Shown here: positions 26,843 to 35,651 of the stretch, piece by piece
Position numbering within the stretch: position 1 is the stretch's first letter
How the letters are laid out: the number at the start of each line of letters is the position of its first letter
Origin: Halanaerobium saccharolyticum subsp. saccharolyticum DSM 6643
Lineage (GTDB): Bacteria > Bacillota > Halanaerobiia > Halanaerobiales > Halanaerobiaceae
DNA: 64,000 nt
Assembly (NCBI RefSeq): GCF_000350165.1
Contig: NZ_CAUI01000019.1
Coordinates: 62,001-126,000, forward strand
Direction: 5' to 3'
Notes under the pieces: generated by a model
The model's input: only the letters and a program-made list of their open reading frames with translations
The model's database searches: none
Told to the model about the DNA's origin: nothing
Translations under genes and position numbers: made by a program

Positions 26843-26844
26843 TA

Positions 26845-27879
26845 GTGGGTTTAGATTACAAAAAGGCTGGTGTTGATATCGATGCTGGCAATCAAGCAGT
26901 TGAATTAATAAAAAAAGATGTACAGTCGACCTTTGGGCCGGAAGTAATGACTGGACTGGGAGGCTTTGGTGGACTTTTTAAACCTGATTTAAGCAAATAC
27001 AAAAATCCTGTTTTAGTATCAGGAACAGATGGAGTTGGCACAAAACTTAAACTGGCCTTTAAACTTGATCTTCACAATACAATTGGGATAGATTTAGTAG
27101 CAATGTCAGTTAATGATATTTTAGCACAGGGGGCAGAACCCTTATTTTTTCTAGACTATCTGGCAACAGGCAAACTGGAGCCGGAAAAGACTGCTGAGAT
27201 TGTAAAAGGTATTGCAGCTGGCTGTAAGGAAGCCGGAGCGGCCTTAATCGGTGGAGAAACTGCCGAGATGGCAGGTTTTTATCAGCCGGGAGAATATGAT
27301 CTGGCAGGTTTTGCAGTTGGGATTGTAGACCAAGATCAGATTATCACAGGTGAAAATATTAAAGCAGGTGATTTAGTGATTGGTCTTAAATCAGAGGGTC
27401 TGCACAGCAATGGTTTTACTCTAGCCCGAGCAGCACTTTTTGATAAAGCCGGTTTTGACTATACTGCAGAAATCGAGGATCTGGAAAAGAATCTGGGAGA
27501 AGAATTACTCAGACCAACTAAAATTTATGTTAAAACTGTAATGGCTCTGCTGGAGAAATTCAAGCTAAAAGGAATTGCTCATATCACAGGTGGAGGCTTA
27601 ATCGAAAATCTGCCCAGAATTCTGCCGGATGGCTTAAAAGCTGAAATAAAAAAAGACAGCTGGCAGCCGCAAAATATTTTTGAGCTGATTCAGGAAGCTG
27701 GAGAAATTGCAAAAGAGGAAATGTACAGAACCTTTAATATGGGGATTGGAATGTGTTTAGTTATAAATAAAGATGATAAAACTCAAATACTTAAAGAACT
27801 TGAGTTAATGGGGGAAAAAGCCTGTCTGATTGGCAAAATAAAAGCAGGAGCTGGGGACACATCTCTCGAAATAAAATAA
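26845..27879 (+). CDS. purM: Phosphoribosylformylglycinamidine cyclo-ligase (AIR synthetase)
   Basis: PurM closes the imidazole ring, FGAM to AIR. The 344-residue protein has DYKKAGVDIDAGNQAVELIK, VSGTDGVGTKLKLAF, DLVAMSVNDILAQGAEPLFFLDY, GGETAEMAGFY and GLHSNGFTLAR. GTG 26845 is the start, with GAGGAGG 9 to 15 bases upstream and only two bases after the purF stop. Its substrate FGAM must come from a synthase encoded elsewhere. Confidence 0.96.
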   Translation: MGLDYKKAGVDIDAGNQAVELIKKDVQSTFGPEVMTGLGGFGGLFKPDLSKYKNPVLVSGTDGVGTKLKLAFKLDLHNTIGIDLVAMSVNDILAQGAEPLFFLDYLATGKLEPEKTAEIVKGIAAGCKEAGAALIGGETAEMAGFYQPGEYDLAGFAVGIVDQDQIITGENIKAGDLVIGLKSEGLHSNGFTLARAALFDKAGFDYTAEIEDLEKNLGEELLRPTKIYVKTVMALLEKFKLKGIAHITGGGLIENLPRILPDGLKAEIKKDSWQPQNIFELIQEAGEIAKEEMYRTFNMGIGMCLVINKDDKTQILKELELMGEKACLIGKIKAGAGDTSLEIK

Positions 27880-27892
27880 AGAAGGTGTAAAA

Positions 27893-28507
27893 ATGCTAAA
27901 AATAGCTGTTTTCGCCTCAGGTCGAGGCTCGAATTTTCAATCAATTATTGATCACATAAAAAGTGGTGAGATATCAGCAGAAGTTAAACTTTTAATTAGT
28001 GATCGTCAGCAAGCTGGCGCTTTAAAGCGAGCAGAGCATGAAAATGTAGAGCATGTATTTATTGATCCTGCTCATTTTGAAACAAAAGCAGATTATGAAA
28101 AAGAATTAATTGGACTTTTAAAAAATGCTGGAGTGGAACTTATTGTTCTGGCCGGTTATATGCGGATTTTATCCCCAGTTTTTGTGAAAGAGTTTAAAAA
28201 TCAGATTATCAATATTCATCCTTCACTCTTACCTGCCTTTAAGGGGCTTGATGCTCAAAAACAGGCTGTTGATTATGGGGTTAAATTCAGCGGCTGTACT
28301 GTTCATTTTGTAGATCAGGGTATGGATACTGGCCCAATTATCAAACAGGCAGTGGTGGAAGTTAAAGCTGATGACAGCCCAGATGACCTGGCAGCAAGAA
28401 TTTTAAAACAAGAACATAAAATTTATCCTGAGGCAGTGAAATTGATTGCAGAAGATAAAATTGAAATTGAAGGACGGAAAGTTAAAATTCTAAAGGAGGA
28501 AAAATAA
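27893..28507 (+). CDS. purN: Phosphoribosylglycinamide formyltransferase
   Basis: PurN formylates GAR with 10-formyl-THF. The 204-residue protein opens KIAVFASGRGSNFQSII and has the catalytic pattern VLAGYMRILSPVFV, INIHPSLLPAFKGLDAQKQA and GCTVHFVDQGMDTGPII with the conserved Asn-His-Asp. It starts 13 bases after purM with AAGGTG upstream and ends in AAAGGAGGAAAAATAA, whose ribosome site serves purH. Confidence 0.96.
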   Translation: MLKIAVFASGRGSNFQSIIDHIKSGEISAEVKLLISDRQQAGALKRAEHENVEHVFIDPAHFETKADYEKELIGLLKNAGVELIVLAGYMRILSPVFVKEFKNQIINIHPSLLPAFKGLDAQKQAVDYGVKFSGCTVHFVDQGMDTGPIIKQAVVEVKADDSPDDLAARILKQEHKIYPEAVKLIAEDKIEIEGRKVKILKEEK

Positions 28508-28509
28508 CT

Positions 28510-30084
28510 TTGTCTAAAATTAAAAGAGCATTAATCAGTGTTTCAAACAAGGAAGGTATTGTGGAGTTTGCAAAAGCTTTAAAAGAATTTGGAGTAGAAA
28601 TAATTTCAACTGGTGGTACAGGCCGGATATTAAAAGATAATGACATTGACGTTATTGACATTGATCAGGTAACCAATTTTCCGGAAATGATGGATGGACG
28701 AGTAAAGACTCTTCATCCTGCAGTTCACGGTGGCATTTTAGCAGTTAGAGATGATGAGCAGCACTTAAAAGAAATCGCAGCTCAGGATATTGAGCCAATT
28801 GACCTTGTTGTCTGTAATTTATATCCTTTTGCTGAAACAATTGCTAAAGATGATGTGACATTAGAAGAAGCAATAGAAAATATTGATATCGGTGGTCCAA
28901 CAATGATTCGCTCAGCTGCCAAAAATAGCAACGATGTTGCAGTAGTAGTTGATCCAGCTGATTATGATAATCTTTTAGCTGAAATGAAAGTGGGTGATGG
29001 CGGTTTAACTAAAACTCAAAAGTTGAAACTTGCTTATAAAGCCTTCCATCACACTGCTGAATATGATCAGAGAATCCAGAATTATCTAGGCGAAATTGTG
29101 TTGGCTGATGAAAAAAAAGAACTGCCTGAAACAATGCTTGCTCGTTATGATAAAAGAGAAGATCTCCGCTATGGAGAAAATCCTCATCAAAAAGCAGCTT
29201 TCTACTTAGAAGATGAGCAGAATGAACCATCAATTTCTACTGCTGAACAGCTGCATGGTAAGGGAATGTCTTACAATAATATTAATGATACAGATGGAGC
29301 TTTAGAGTTAGTTAAAGAATTTGAAGCTAAGCCAACAGCAGCAGTAATCAAACATGCTAATCCCTGTGGAATGGCAACAGCTGATAGTTTAAAACAGGCT
29401 TTTATTAATGCACATGCAGGTGACCCATTATCTGCCTTTGGTTCAATTGTAGCTGCTAATAGAACAATTGATGCAGCAACAGCCAGAGAAATTGCCGATC
29501 AGGATAAATTTATAGAAGTTGTAATTGCACCTGATTATGAGCCAGAAGCTTTAGAAATTTTAAAAGAGCGTTCTGATAAGATGCGTATTTTAAAAACAGG
29601 GGAACTTTCCATTAATAAAAATAAGCCGGGTTACAGTATGAAAAAGGTAACAGGTGGGCTTTTAGTTCAGGATAGAGATTTAGCTCAAACGACTGCAGAA
29701 GAATTGGAAGTAGTAACTGAAAAAGAGCCAACTAAAGAGCAGATTAAAGATTTACTATTTTCCTGGAAAGTAGTAAAACATGTTAAATCAAATGCGATTG
29801 TAATGGCTAAAGATGAGATGGTAGTTGGAGTTGGTGCAGGTCAGATGAGTAGAGTTGATTCAATGATTATTGCTGGACGTAAAGCTGAAGGACGTCAGGA
29901 AGGTGGAGTTGTAGCATCAGATGCATTTTTTCCTTTCCCGGATGCTGTAGAGAAAGCAGCTGAACTAGGGGTTAAAGCAATTATTCAGCCAGGAGGCTCA
30001 ATTCGTGATGACCAAGTTATAGCAGCCTGCAATAAACTTGGAATTGCAATGGTCTTTACCGGCAAGAGACATTTTAGACATTAA
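28510..30084 (+). CDS. purH: Bifunctional AICAR transformylase/IMP cyclohydrolase
   Basis: PurH carries out the last two steps to IMP. TTG 28510 is the start, with AAAGGAGG at the end of purN as ribosome site. The 524-residue protein shows the cyclohydrolase domain (ALISVSNKEGIVEFAKAL, STGGTGRIL, GRVKTLHPAVHGGIL, IDIGGPTMIRSAAKN) and the transformylase domain (LRYGENPHQKAAFY, AVIKHANPCGMA, SAFGSIVAANR, SRVDS, GGSIRDDQVI, TGKRHFRH). It ends the purine operon and a terminator follows about 100 bases on. Confidence 0.97.
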   Translation: MSKIKRALISVSNKEGIVEFAKALKEFGVEIISTGGTGRILKDNDIDVIDIDQVTNFPEMMDGRVKTLHPAVHGGILAVRDDEQHLKEIAAQDIEPIDLVVCNLYPFAETIAKDDVTLEEAIENIDIGGPTMIRSAAKNSNDVAVVVDPADYDNLLAEMKVGDGGLTKTQKLKLAYKAFHHTAEYDQRIQNYLGEIVLADEKKELPETMLARYDKREDLRYGENPHQKAAFYLEDEQNEPSISTAEQLHGKGMSYNNINDTDGALELVKEFEAKPTAAVIKHANPCGMATADSLKQAFINAHAGDPLSAFGSIVAANRTIDAATAREIADQDKFIEVVIAPDYEPEALEILKERSDKMRILKTGELSINKNKPGYSMKKVTGGLLVQDRDLAQTTAEELEVVTEKEPTKEQIKDLLFSWKVVKHVKSNAIVMAKDEMVVGVGAGQMSRVDSMIIAGRKAEGRQEGGVVASDAFFPFPDAVEKAAELGVKAIIQPGGSIRDDQVIAACNKLGIAMVFTGKRHFRH

Positions 30085-30188
30085 ATATCACGACAAGTAA
30101 AATTTTTAATAAAAAACTTATTATTATAATTAATTAAGTTTAAAAATAAAATTCAGTCTGACTGGATTGATATAAATTTTCCTAATCA

Positions 30189-30249
30189 ATTCTCCATTCT
30201 TTATTAATGGACTCTACTCAGCCATTAATATCAGAATGGAGAATTTTTA
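30189..30249 (+). terminator. Terminator of the purine operon
   Basis: ATTCTCCATTCT (30189-30200) pairs with AGAATGGAGAAT (30233-30244) and TATTAATGG with CCATTAATA inside it; five T follow. The 104 bases between purH and this hairpin hold nothing I recognise, and neither do the 150 bases after it. Confidence 0.88.
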
Positions 30250-30405
30250 TTATAAAATAATTTGAGAAAAAATGTATAAAACATTTAAGGAATGACATAT
30301 TTCATAAAGGAATCTAAGTATTAACAAAGAATATTATCTAATAGGTAGTAAGTTTAAATACTTATTTATGTTAATTTAATCGTCAAAAAAATGGAGATGC
30401 TAAAG

Positions 30406-31602
30406 ATGGAAAATATAATGGTGGGTCGACAACCTATATTAGATAAAAAAGAAAATTTATTTGCTTACGAATTGTTGTTTAGATCACCCAAAAATAATGA
30501 AATTTTTGATGGCGAGAAGGCTACTGCAGAAGTTATAATGAATAGTTTAGAATCAATTGGTCTCCCTAATTTAACTCAAAACAAGCCAGCTTTTATTAAT
30601 TTTAATACAAAAATGATTAAAAACAAAATATTTGATATATTATCAAGTGATTCTATTTATATTGAAATACTAGAAACTGTTGAAGTTGATGAAGAAATTT
30701 TATCAATTTGTAAAGAATTGAAAAGTCAAGGGTTTAAAATAGTGTTAGATGATTTTGAATTCAAAGAATCACTAATAGAACTTGTTAAAATTGCTGATAT
30801 TATTAAAATTGATTTTTTGAACACGACTAAAAAAGTTAGAAAAGAAACTCTATATTTAATTAAAAGTAAATATAACAAAGATGTAAAATTTTTGGCTGAA
30901 AAAATAGAAAATTATTCACACCTAAAAGAAGCGAAAAAATTTGATTATGATTATTACCAAGGTTTTTATTTTACTAAGCCAGATATCATATCTGGTAGAA
31001 AAGTAGAACCTTTTAAACAAAGTTATGTTAATATATTAGAAGAGTTAAATAAAGAATATCCAGATTTTAGACAAATAGAAAATTATATAAAACAAGACTT
31101 ATCTATGTCTTATAGTCTTTTAAGACTTGTAAATTCAGCTGCGTATGGATATGACATTAACTCAATTAGACAGGGAATAGTGCTTTTAGGGGTGGATAAG
31201 TTAAAAAAATGGAGTCTCCTATATTCTTTTAAAAGTTTAAACAGTAAAAAACCAGATATTTTATTAATTACATCGTTAACAAGAGCTTATTTTGCTGAAT
31301 CACTTAAGCAGCATTTAGATATAGATGAAGATTTATTTATACTTGGAATGTTTTCTCTAATAAATGCATATTTAGATAGAGATTTAAAAGATGTTCTTCC
31401 TCTGATATCAATGAAATCAAAGTTTAAAGATGCTTTAATTTCCAAAGAAGGTAAATTAGGCGAGGTTATAAAAATAATTGAGATTTACGAAAAGTCGAAT
31501 TGGCAAGATTTAAATAAATATTCTTTAGATAAAAAAGCAGTTTCTAATGATTATCTCGAGGCAATAGAAAATGCTGAAGAAATTTTTGAGATTACTTATT
31601 AA
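30406..31602 (+). CDS. EAL-HDOD (YuxH/CdgJ-type) signalling protein with a degenerate EAL domain
   Basis: A 398-residue protein: an EAL-like domain (residues 1 to about 195) followed by an HDOD domain (about 200-395). It begins VGRQPILDKKENLFAYELLFR, the fixed opening of YuxH proteins. The catalytic EAL signature is AYELLF and the metal-binding positions are altered (EILETVEVDEE, VLDDFEF), so c-di-GMP hydrolysis is unlikely; binding or scaffolding is more likely. The HDOD part has SYSLLRLVNSAAYG, RQGIVLLGVDKLKKW. ATG 30406 has GGAG nine bases upstream; ATGs at 30391 and 30397 are alternatives. It stands alone between terminators. Target is unknown. Confidence 0.85.
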   Translation: MENIMVGRQPILDKKENLFAYELLFRSPKNNEIFDGEKATAEVIMNSLESIGLPNLTQNKPAFINFNTKMIKNKIFDILSSDSIYIEILETVEVDEEILSICKELKSQGFKIVLDDFEFKESLIELVKIADIIKIDFLNTTKKVRKETLYLIKSKYNKDVKFLAEKIENYSHLKEAKKFDYDYYQGFYFTKPDIISGRKVEPFKQSYVNILEELNKEYPDFRQIENYIKQDLSMSYSLLRLVNSAAYGYDINSIRQGIVLLGVDKLKKWSLLYSFKSLNSKKPDILLITSLTRAYFAESLKQHLDIDEDLFILGMFSLINAYLDRDLKDVLPLISMKSKFKDALISKEGKLGEVIKIIEIYEKSNWQDLNKYSLDKKAVSNDYLEAIENAEEIFEITY

Positions 31603-31625
31603 TTAAAGATTATTTAGATTATAAA

Positions 31626-31763
31626 ATAAAAAAACCGCCTCGGGAAAAAGGCGGTTAAAACAAGGAGAAAAGTATCTATTACTTTTATCTATGCTTAAAG
31701 CTGTCCTCTGCAACAGCTTTTAAAAAGGGGATAACAAATTTCTATCTCTTTGCTACAATTATA
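31626..31763 (-). ncRNA. Candidate small RNA on the minus strand
   Basis: A minus-strand TATAAT at 31763-31758 is followed by three hairpins: AAAGCTGT/ACAGCTTT (31694-31720 region), AAAGTA/TACTTT (31667-31686 region), and AACCGCCT/AGGCGGTT (31633-31640 with 31649-31656). On the minus strand the last is followed by seven T, a good terminator. This would give an RNA of roughly 125 bases. The -35 region is poor. No coding frame with a ribosome site is evident. The last hairpin could instead serve as a weak terminator for the EAL-HDOD gene on the plus strand. Confidence 0.4.
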
Positions 31764-31897
31764 GAATATCAATATATTATTAAAAGAACTTTAAATAAAG
31801 ATTAGAAAAAGATTAAAAAGATAACAATCTTAAGATTTTTGGATAATAAATTAGTTCATGTAAAGTATAAGATTTAAATTTGATTGCTCTCATTTCA

Positions 31898-31936
31898 TTA
31901 TCAGTAATGATTACCAATTACTGATATATCAAGCCT
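31898..31936 (+). promoter_or_regulatory. Upstream element A, shared with the feo promoter
   Basis: A 39-base element starting TTATCAGTAATGATTACC matches 33 of 39 bases of 35496-35534 and stands at the same distance (27 bases) from a perfect -35 box. It contains the inverted repeat ATCAGTAAT/ATTACTGAT. Probably a binding site for an unidentified activator, or a promoter duplication. Confidence 0.6.
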
Positions 31937-31963
31937 TACACCAATATTTTTTTGATTATAATC

Positions 31964-31992
31964 TTGACAAAACAAATAGGTTTAGTTATAAT
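31964..31992 (+). promoter_or_regulatory. Consensus promoter of the Fe3+ ABC transporter operon
   Basis: TTGACA at 31964-31969, exactly 17 bases, TATAAT at 31987-31992: a full sigma-A consensus. Confidence 0.9.
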
Positions 31993-32008
31993 TAGAATCG
32001 TCTGAAGT

Positions 32009-32023
32009 TGAGAATCATTTTCA
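32009..32023 (+). promoter_or_regulatory. Fur box of the Fe3+ ABC transporter operon
   Basis: TGAGAATCATTTTCA fits the 7-1-7 Fur pattern TGAnAATnATTnTCA and lies just downstream of the predicted transcription start, where bound repressor would block initiation. Confidence 0.85.
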
Positions 32024-32051
32024 AATAAAATAAAATCTAGGAGGAATTTAG

Positions 32052-33071
32052 ATGAAAAAATTAATTATAATTACCATTTTATTTAGTTTAGTTGTTGGTC
32101 TGGGGACAGCTGCGCTTGCAGCAGAAGAGGTAAATTTATATACAAATCGTCATTATGATACTGATGAGGAAATTTTGAACCGTTTTACTGAAGAAACAGG
32201 GATTGAAGTTAATGTTCTCAAGGGTGATTCTGACCAGTTAATCGAAAGAATTGCCAGAGAAGGGAAAAACTCCCCTGCTGATCTTTTAATCACTGCAGAT
32301 GCAGGTAGATTACATAGAGCAAAGGAAAGAGATATTTTACAGTCAGTAAGTACCAAAAAGCTTGCTCAAAATGTACCTGACAATTTAAAAGATACATCTA
32401 ATCATTGGTATGGATTAACAATGAGAGGAAGAGTTATAGTTTATGCCAAAGATCGGGTTGATCCCGCTGAACTGGGTGGATATGCAGATTTAACTTCAGC
32501 TAAATGGAAAAATGAAATTTTGGTTAGGTCATCTGCAAATATTTATAATCAGTCTCTCTTAGCTTCTTTAGTTGCAATTTATGGAGAAGATTGGGCTGAA
32601 GAATGGGCCGCTGGAGTTGTTGATAATATGGCCAGAAAACCACAGGGTAATGATCGAGCCCAGGCCACAGCAGTAGCAGCTGGTGAAGGTGATCTGGCAA
32701 TTATGAACACCTATTATTTAGGTAAAATGATTAATTCTGATAACCCAGCTGAGGTTGAGGTAGCTAAAAATGTAGGTATCCACTTTCCAGATGGTGAAAA
32801 TGGGACCCATATTAATGTAAGTGGAGCTGGTGTTGTTAAGAATGCACCAAACAAAGAGAATGCTGTTAAGCTTTTAGAATATCTGAGTTCAGCTTCAGCA
32901 CAGGAATTTTTTGCTTCAGCTAATTATGAATATCCAGTTAACCCAAAAGTTGAGGCTTCTGAGCTGCTGCAGTCCTGGGGAGATTTCGAACCACAGAATA
33001 TTAACTTAACTGAGCTAGGGATTCACAACCAGACAGCAGTTAGAATTTTTAATAGAGTTGGCTGGCAGTAA
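32052..33071 (+). CDS. Fe3+ ABC transporter periplasmic binding protein (FbpA/FutA family)
   Basis: A 339-residue secreted ferric-iron receptor. The first 23 residues are a signal peptide ending AALA-AEE with no lipobox. The mature N terminus NLYTNRHYDTDEEIL is the FbpA/FutA iron-site opening (Tyr in RHYDTD), followed by VLKGDSDQLIERI, PADLLITADAGRLHRA and the C-terminal INLTELG. The tandem-tyrosine segment is likely AIMNTYYLGKM. AGGAGG precedes ATG. The perfect promoter and Fur box upstream support iron-repressed expression. It is followed by its permease and ATPase genes. Confidence 0.9.
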   Translation: MKKLIIITILFSLVVGLGTAALAAEEVNLYTNRHYDTDEEILNRFTEETGIEVNVLKGDSDQLIERIAREGKNSPADLLITADAGRLHRAKERDILQSVSTKKLAQNVPDNLKDTSNHWYGLTMRGRVIVYAKDRVDPAELGGYADLTSAKWKNEILVRSSANIYNQSLLASLVAIYGEDWAEEWAAGVVDNMARKPQGNDRAQATAVAAGEGDLAIMNTYYLGKMINSDNPAEVEVAKNVGIHFPDGENGTHINVSGAGVVKNAPNKENAVKLLEYLSSASAQEFFASANYEYPVNPKVEASELLQSWGDFEPQNINLTELGIHNQTAVRIFNRVGWQ

Positions 33072-33144
33072 ATTTAAAGTATAAGTTTAATTTTAAGTAT
33101 GAAATATATAATTAAGATATTTTTTTGATAAGGGTGGTGTGAAA

Positions 33145-34782
33145 ATGCAGCTGTTAAAAAAGTTAAAAAAAGCTTCGCCTGGTTGGTTTCTGCTGACAGC
33201 GATAATTATAACCATGTTATTGATTCCAAACCTTAATATTATTGTTAATTTATTTGGAGCAGCAGGTGAAAACTGGGAGCATGTAAGAGATTATTTACTG
33301 ATTAATTACTTTCAAAACTCTCTAATATTAGTTCTTGCTACCGGTTTACTTGCAGCATTTTTAGGAGCGGGCTTAGCTTGGTTAATAGCTGCTTATGATT
33401 TTCCAGGTAGGGATTTCTTGAGCTGGGGGTTAATTTTACCTCTAGCCATTCCACCTTATATTGGCGCCTATGTTTACCAGGGAATGTTTAGCTACACTGG
33501 ACCTCTACAGACATTTTTGCGCAATAACTTTCAGATTAATTTAAATCAAAAATATTTTGATTTTATGAACTTAAAAGGTGCTATCTTTATCTATACAATT
33601 TTTCTTTTTCCTTATGTTTTTTTAATGACTAAAGCCTTTCTGGCAAAACAATCAGCTTCTTTACTGGAAAGTTCAAGGCTTTTAGGCAAAAGAGACAGCA
33701 CTATCTTTTTTAAAATCATTCTACCTCTTTCTAGAGGAGCAGTAGTTGCCGGCAGCAGTCTGGTGATGATGGAGGTTTTAAATGATTATGGTGTTGTTAA
33801 ATATTTTGGTATCAGCACTTTTACCACAGCAATTTTCAAAAGCTGGTTTGGAATGGGAGATCTACCAACTTCTGTCAGACTGGCAGTAATGGCGATGCTG
33901 GTGATTTTTGTTCTTCTCTTTTTAGAAAAGCTGCTGCGGGGAGGCAGAAAATACAGCTATTCCACTTCAAATATTAGACCTTTAAGCAGAAGAAAACTGG
34001 AAGGCAGCAAAAAAATAATGGCTCAATTTTTTACTTATGGGATTTTCTTTTTTGGTTTTTTACTTCCAACTGCTCAGCTTTTATACTGGAGCTTTTTAAG
34101 CAGAGGTGGAGAATTGATTGAAACTTTTAATTTTGCCTTTACTTCAATTTTAACTGGTAGTGGTGCAGCAGTTTTAATTCTGATCGGAGCGATTATAATT
34201 GCAACAACAGCTCGCATGAGTTCTAATTTTATATCCAATATTTTAGCAAGGATTACAATTCTGGGTTATTCAATTCCCGGTGCTGTAATTGCTGTAGGAA
34301 TTTTACTTTTTATGTTGAAGCTTGATGAGCTTTTAATTTTTCTTCAGACAGGATTTGGCATAGGAACGAATATTATTTTAAGCAGTACTTTAGTTATGTT
34401 GATTTTTGCTTATGCAGTGCGCTTTATGGGGATTGCTTTTAATTCAGTTAACAGTGGTTATGAAAAAATAGGTGAAAGTTATTTTGAAGCTTCGAGAACA
34501 CTGGGCAAAGGGGTAACCGAAACATTTTTCAAAATTGATTTACCAATGCTGAAACCAGCTTTGATGAGTGGATTCTTACTTGTTTTTATAGAAATAATGA
34601 AGGAATTACCGCTGACTATGATTTTAAGACCCTTTAATTTTGACACTCTAGCTACTAAGGCCTTTGAATATGCTTCTGATGAGATGATTTATCGTGCAGC
34701 TGATTTATCACTTGTTTTAATTTTCTTTTCAGCAGCAGCTATTTATTTAATTACTCATCGAAGTAAAAGGAGGAAAAAATAA
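33145..34782 (+). CDS. Fe3+ ABC transporter permease (FbpB family)
   Basis: A two-half permease of 545 residues with about twelve hydrophobic helices. Each half carries a coupling loop: EASRLLGKR-like ESSRLLGKRDSTIFFKIILPLSRGAV in the first half and YFEASRTLGKGVTETFFKIDLPMLKPAL in the second, the EAA motifs that touch the ATPase. LPLAIPPYIGAYVYQG and KELPLTMILRPFNFDTLATKAFEYASDE are FbpB wording. ATG 33145 has AGGGTGG seven bases upstream; GTG 33139 is in frame. Its stop overlaps the ATPase start by one base. Confidence 0.92.
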   Translation: MQLLKKLKKASPGWFLLTAIIITMLLIPNLNIIVNLFGAAGENWEHVRDYLLINYFQNSLILVLATGLLAAFLGAGLAWLIAAYDFPGRDFLSWGLILPLAIPPYIGAYVYQGMFSYTGPLQTFLRNNFQINLNQKYFDFMNLKGAIFIYTIFLFPYVFLMTKAFLAKQSASLLESSRLLGKRDSTIFFKIILPLSRGAVVAGSSLVMMEVLNDYGVVKYFGISTFTTAIFKSWFGMGDLPTSVRLAVMAMLVIFVLLFLEKLLRGGRKYSYSTSNIRPLSRRKLEGSKKIMAQFFTYGIFFFGFLLPTAQLLYWSFLSRGGELIETFNFAFTSILTGSGAAVLILIGAIIIATTARMSSNFISNILARITILGYSIPGAVIAVGILLFMLKLDELLIFLQTGFGIGTNIILSSTLVMLIFAYAVRFMGIAFNSVNSGYEKIGESYFEASRTLGKGVTETFFKIDLPMLKPALMSGFLLVFIEIMKELPLTMILRPFNFDTLATKAFEYASDEMIYRAADLSLVLIFFSAAAIYLITHRSKRRKK

Positions 34783-35417
34783 TGCAGTTAAAAATTAATG
34801 ATTTAACTTTTGCTTACAATAAAAAAGAAGAAAAAATAATTGAAAATTTTAACTTAGAGGTTCAAAAAGGAGAAGTTGTAGCTTTGGTGGGTGTCAGTGG
34901 TAGTGGGAAAAGTACAGTTCTTCGTCTGACTGCCGGTCTTGAAATACCTGACAGTGGTCAAATTATAATTGCGGGTCAGTCTGTAGCTGATGAGCATAAG
35001 TTTATAGCAGCAGAAAAAAGAGAAGTGGGGATGGTTTTTCAGGATTATGCCCTTTTTCCTCATTTGAGCGTAGAAAAAAATATTGCTTTTGGTATTGATC
35101 ATTTAAGTAAAAGTAAAAGAAAAACTAGAGTCAAGGAGCTTTTAAAGCTTGTAAACTTAGCAGGTTTTGAAAAAAGATACCCTCATCAATTGTCAGGAGG
35201 ACAGCAGCAGCGAATTGCTCTGGCAAGAACCCTTGCTCCTGGTCCAGAAATTCTACTTTTAGATGAACCCTTTAGTAATCTGGATGCTGAATTGAAGGAT
35301 AAAATTAGAAAAGAATTAAATGAAATAATTAAAAAAATTGGAATTACAACTATTCTTGTTTCTCACGATAGAGAAGATGCAGAATTTATGAAGGCTAGAG
35401 AAATTTTAATGAATTAG
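34782..35417 (+). CDS. Fe3+ ABC transporter ATP-binding protein, short form
   Basis: The ATPase of the iron importer. It has Walker A VGVSGSGKSTVLR, the Q-loop MVFQDYALFPHLSVEKNIAFG, the signature HQLSGGQQQRIALARTLA, Walker B EILLLDEPFSNLDAELK and the switch His in LVSHDREDAEF. At 211 residues it is only the nucleotide-binding domain: the C-terminal regulatory (TOBE-like) domain that brings FbpC to about 350 residues is absent. The start overlaps the permease stop, with AGGAGG just upstream. Confidence 0.9.
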   Translation: MQLKINDLTFAYNKKEEKIIENFNLEVQKGEVVALVGVSGSGKSTVLRLTAGLEIPDSGQIIIAGQSVADEHKFIAAEKREVGMVFQDYALFPHLSVEKNIAFGIDHLSKSKRKTRVKELLKLVNLAGFEKRYPHQLSGGQQQRIALARTLAPGPEILLLDEPFSNLDAELKDKIRKELNEIIKKIGITTILVSHDREDAEFMKAREILMN

Positions 35418-35495
35418 TCTTTGCTAGATATAACTATTAAGCCAGCTAAATGGAAAAGAAAAATAACTAGTGAGCAGATTATATTTAATATCCAC

Positions 35496-35534
35496 TTATC
35501 AGGAATAATTACTAATTACTGCTATAACAGGCCT
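35496..35534 (+). promoter_or_regulatory. Upstream element B, partner of element A
   Basis: This 39-base element (starting TTATCAGGAATAATTACTAA) matches element A at 33 of 39 positions and lies 27 bases before TTGACA as element A does. Sequence between element and promoter is much less alike, so the match looks selected. Confidence 0.6.
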
Positions 35535-35561
35535 GATGGTTAATTTTTTTGCAAAAATATC

Positions 35562-35590
35562 TTGACAAAAGCAATTAAGTTATATATAAT
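35562..35590 (+). promoter_or_regulatory. Consensus promoter of the feo operon
   Basis: TTGACA at 35562-35567, 17 bases, TATAAT at 35585-35590. Confidence 0.9.
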
Positions 35591-35602
35591 TTTACTTGAA
35601 GT

Positions 35603-35617
35603 TGAGAATCGTTTTCA
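35603..35617 (+). promoter_or_regulatory. Fur box of the feo operon
   Basis: TGAGAATCGTTTTCA fits the 7-1-7 Fur pattern and is nearly identical to the box of the Fe3+ ABC operon; the match extends to TGAAGT on its left side in both. Confidence 0.83.
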
Positions 35618-35651
35618 ATTCAATTAGTGCTAATTTATTTTTTTATAATAG

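Noticed and set aside
31633-31656. Terminator of the EAL-HDOD gene on the plus strand
   Set aside because: On the plus strand the GC hairpin is followed by AAAAC and not T; the U-run is on the minus strand. It is reported with the candidate minus-strand RNA.
31970-31990. DtxR-type site overlapping the -10 of the Fe3+ ABC promoter
   Set aside because: ATAGGTTTAGTTATAA resembles half of a DtxR box but has an extra T in the core and no second half, unlike the clear palindrome at 35652.
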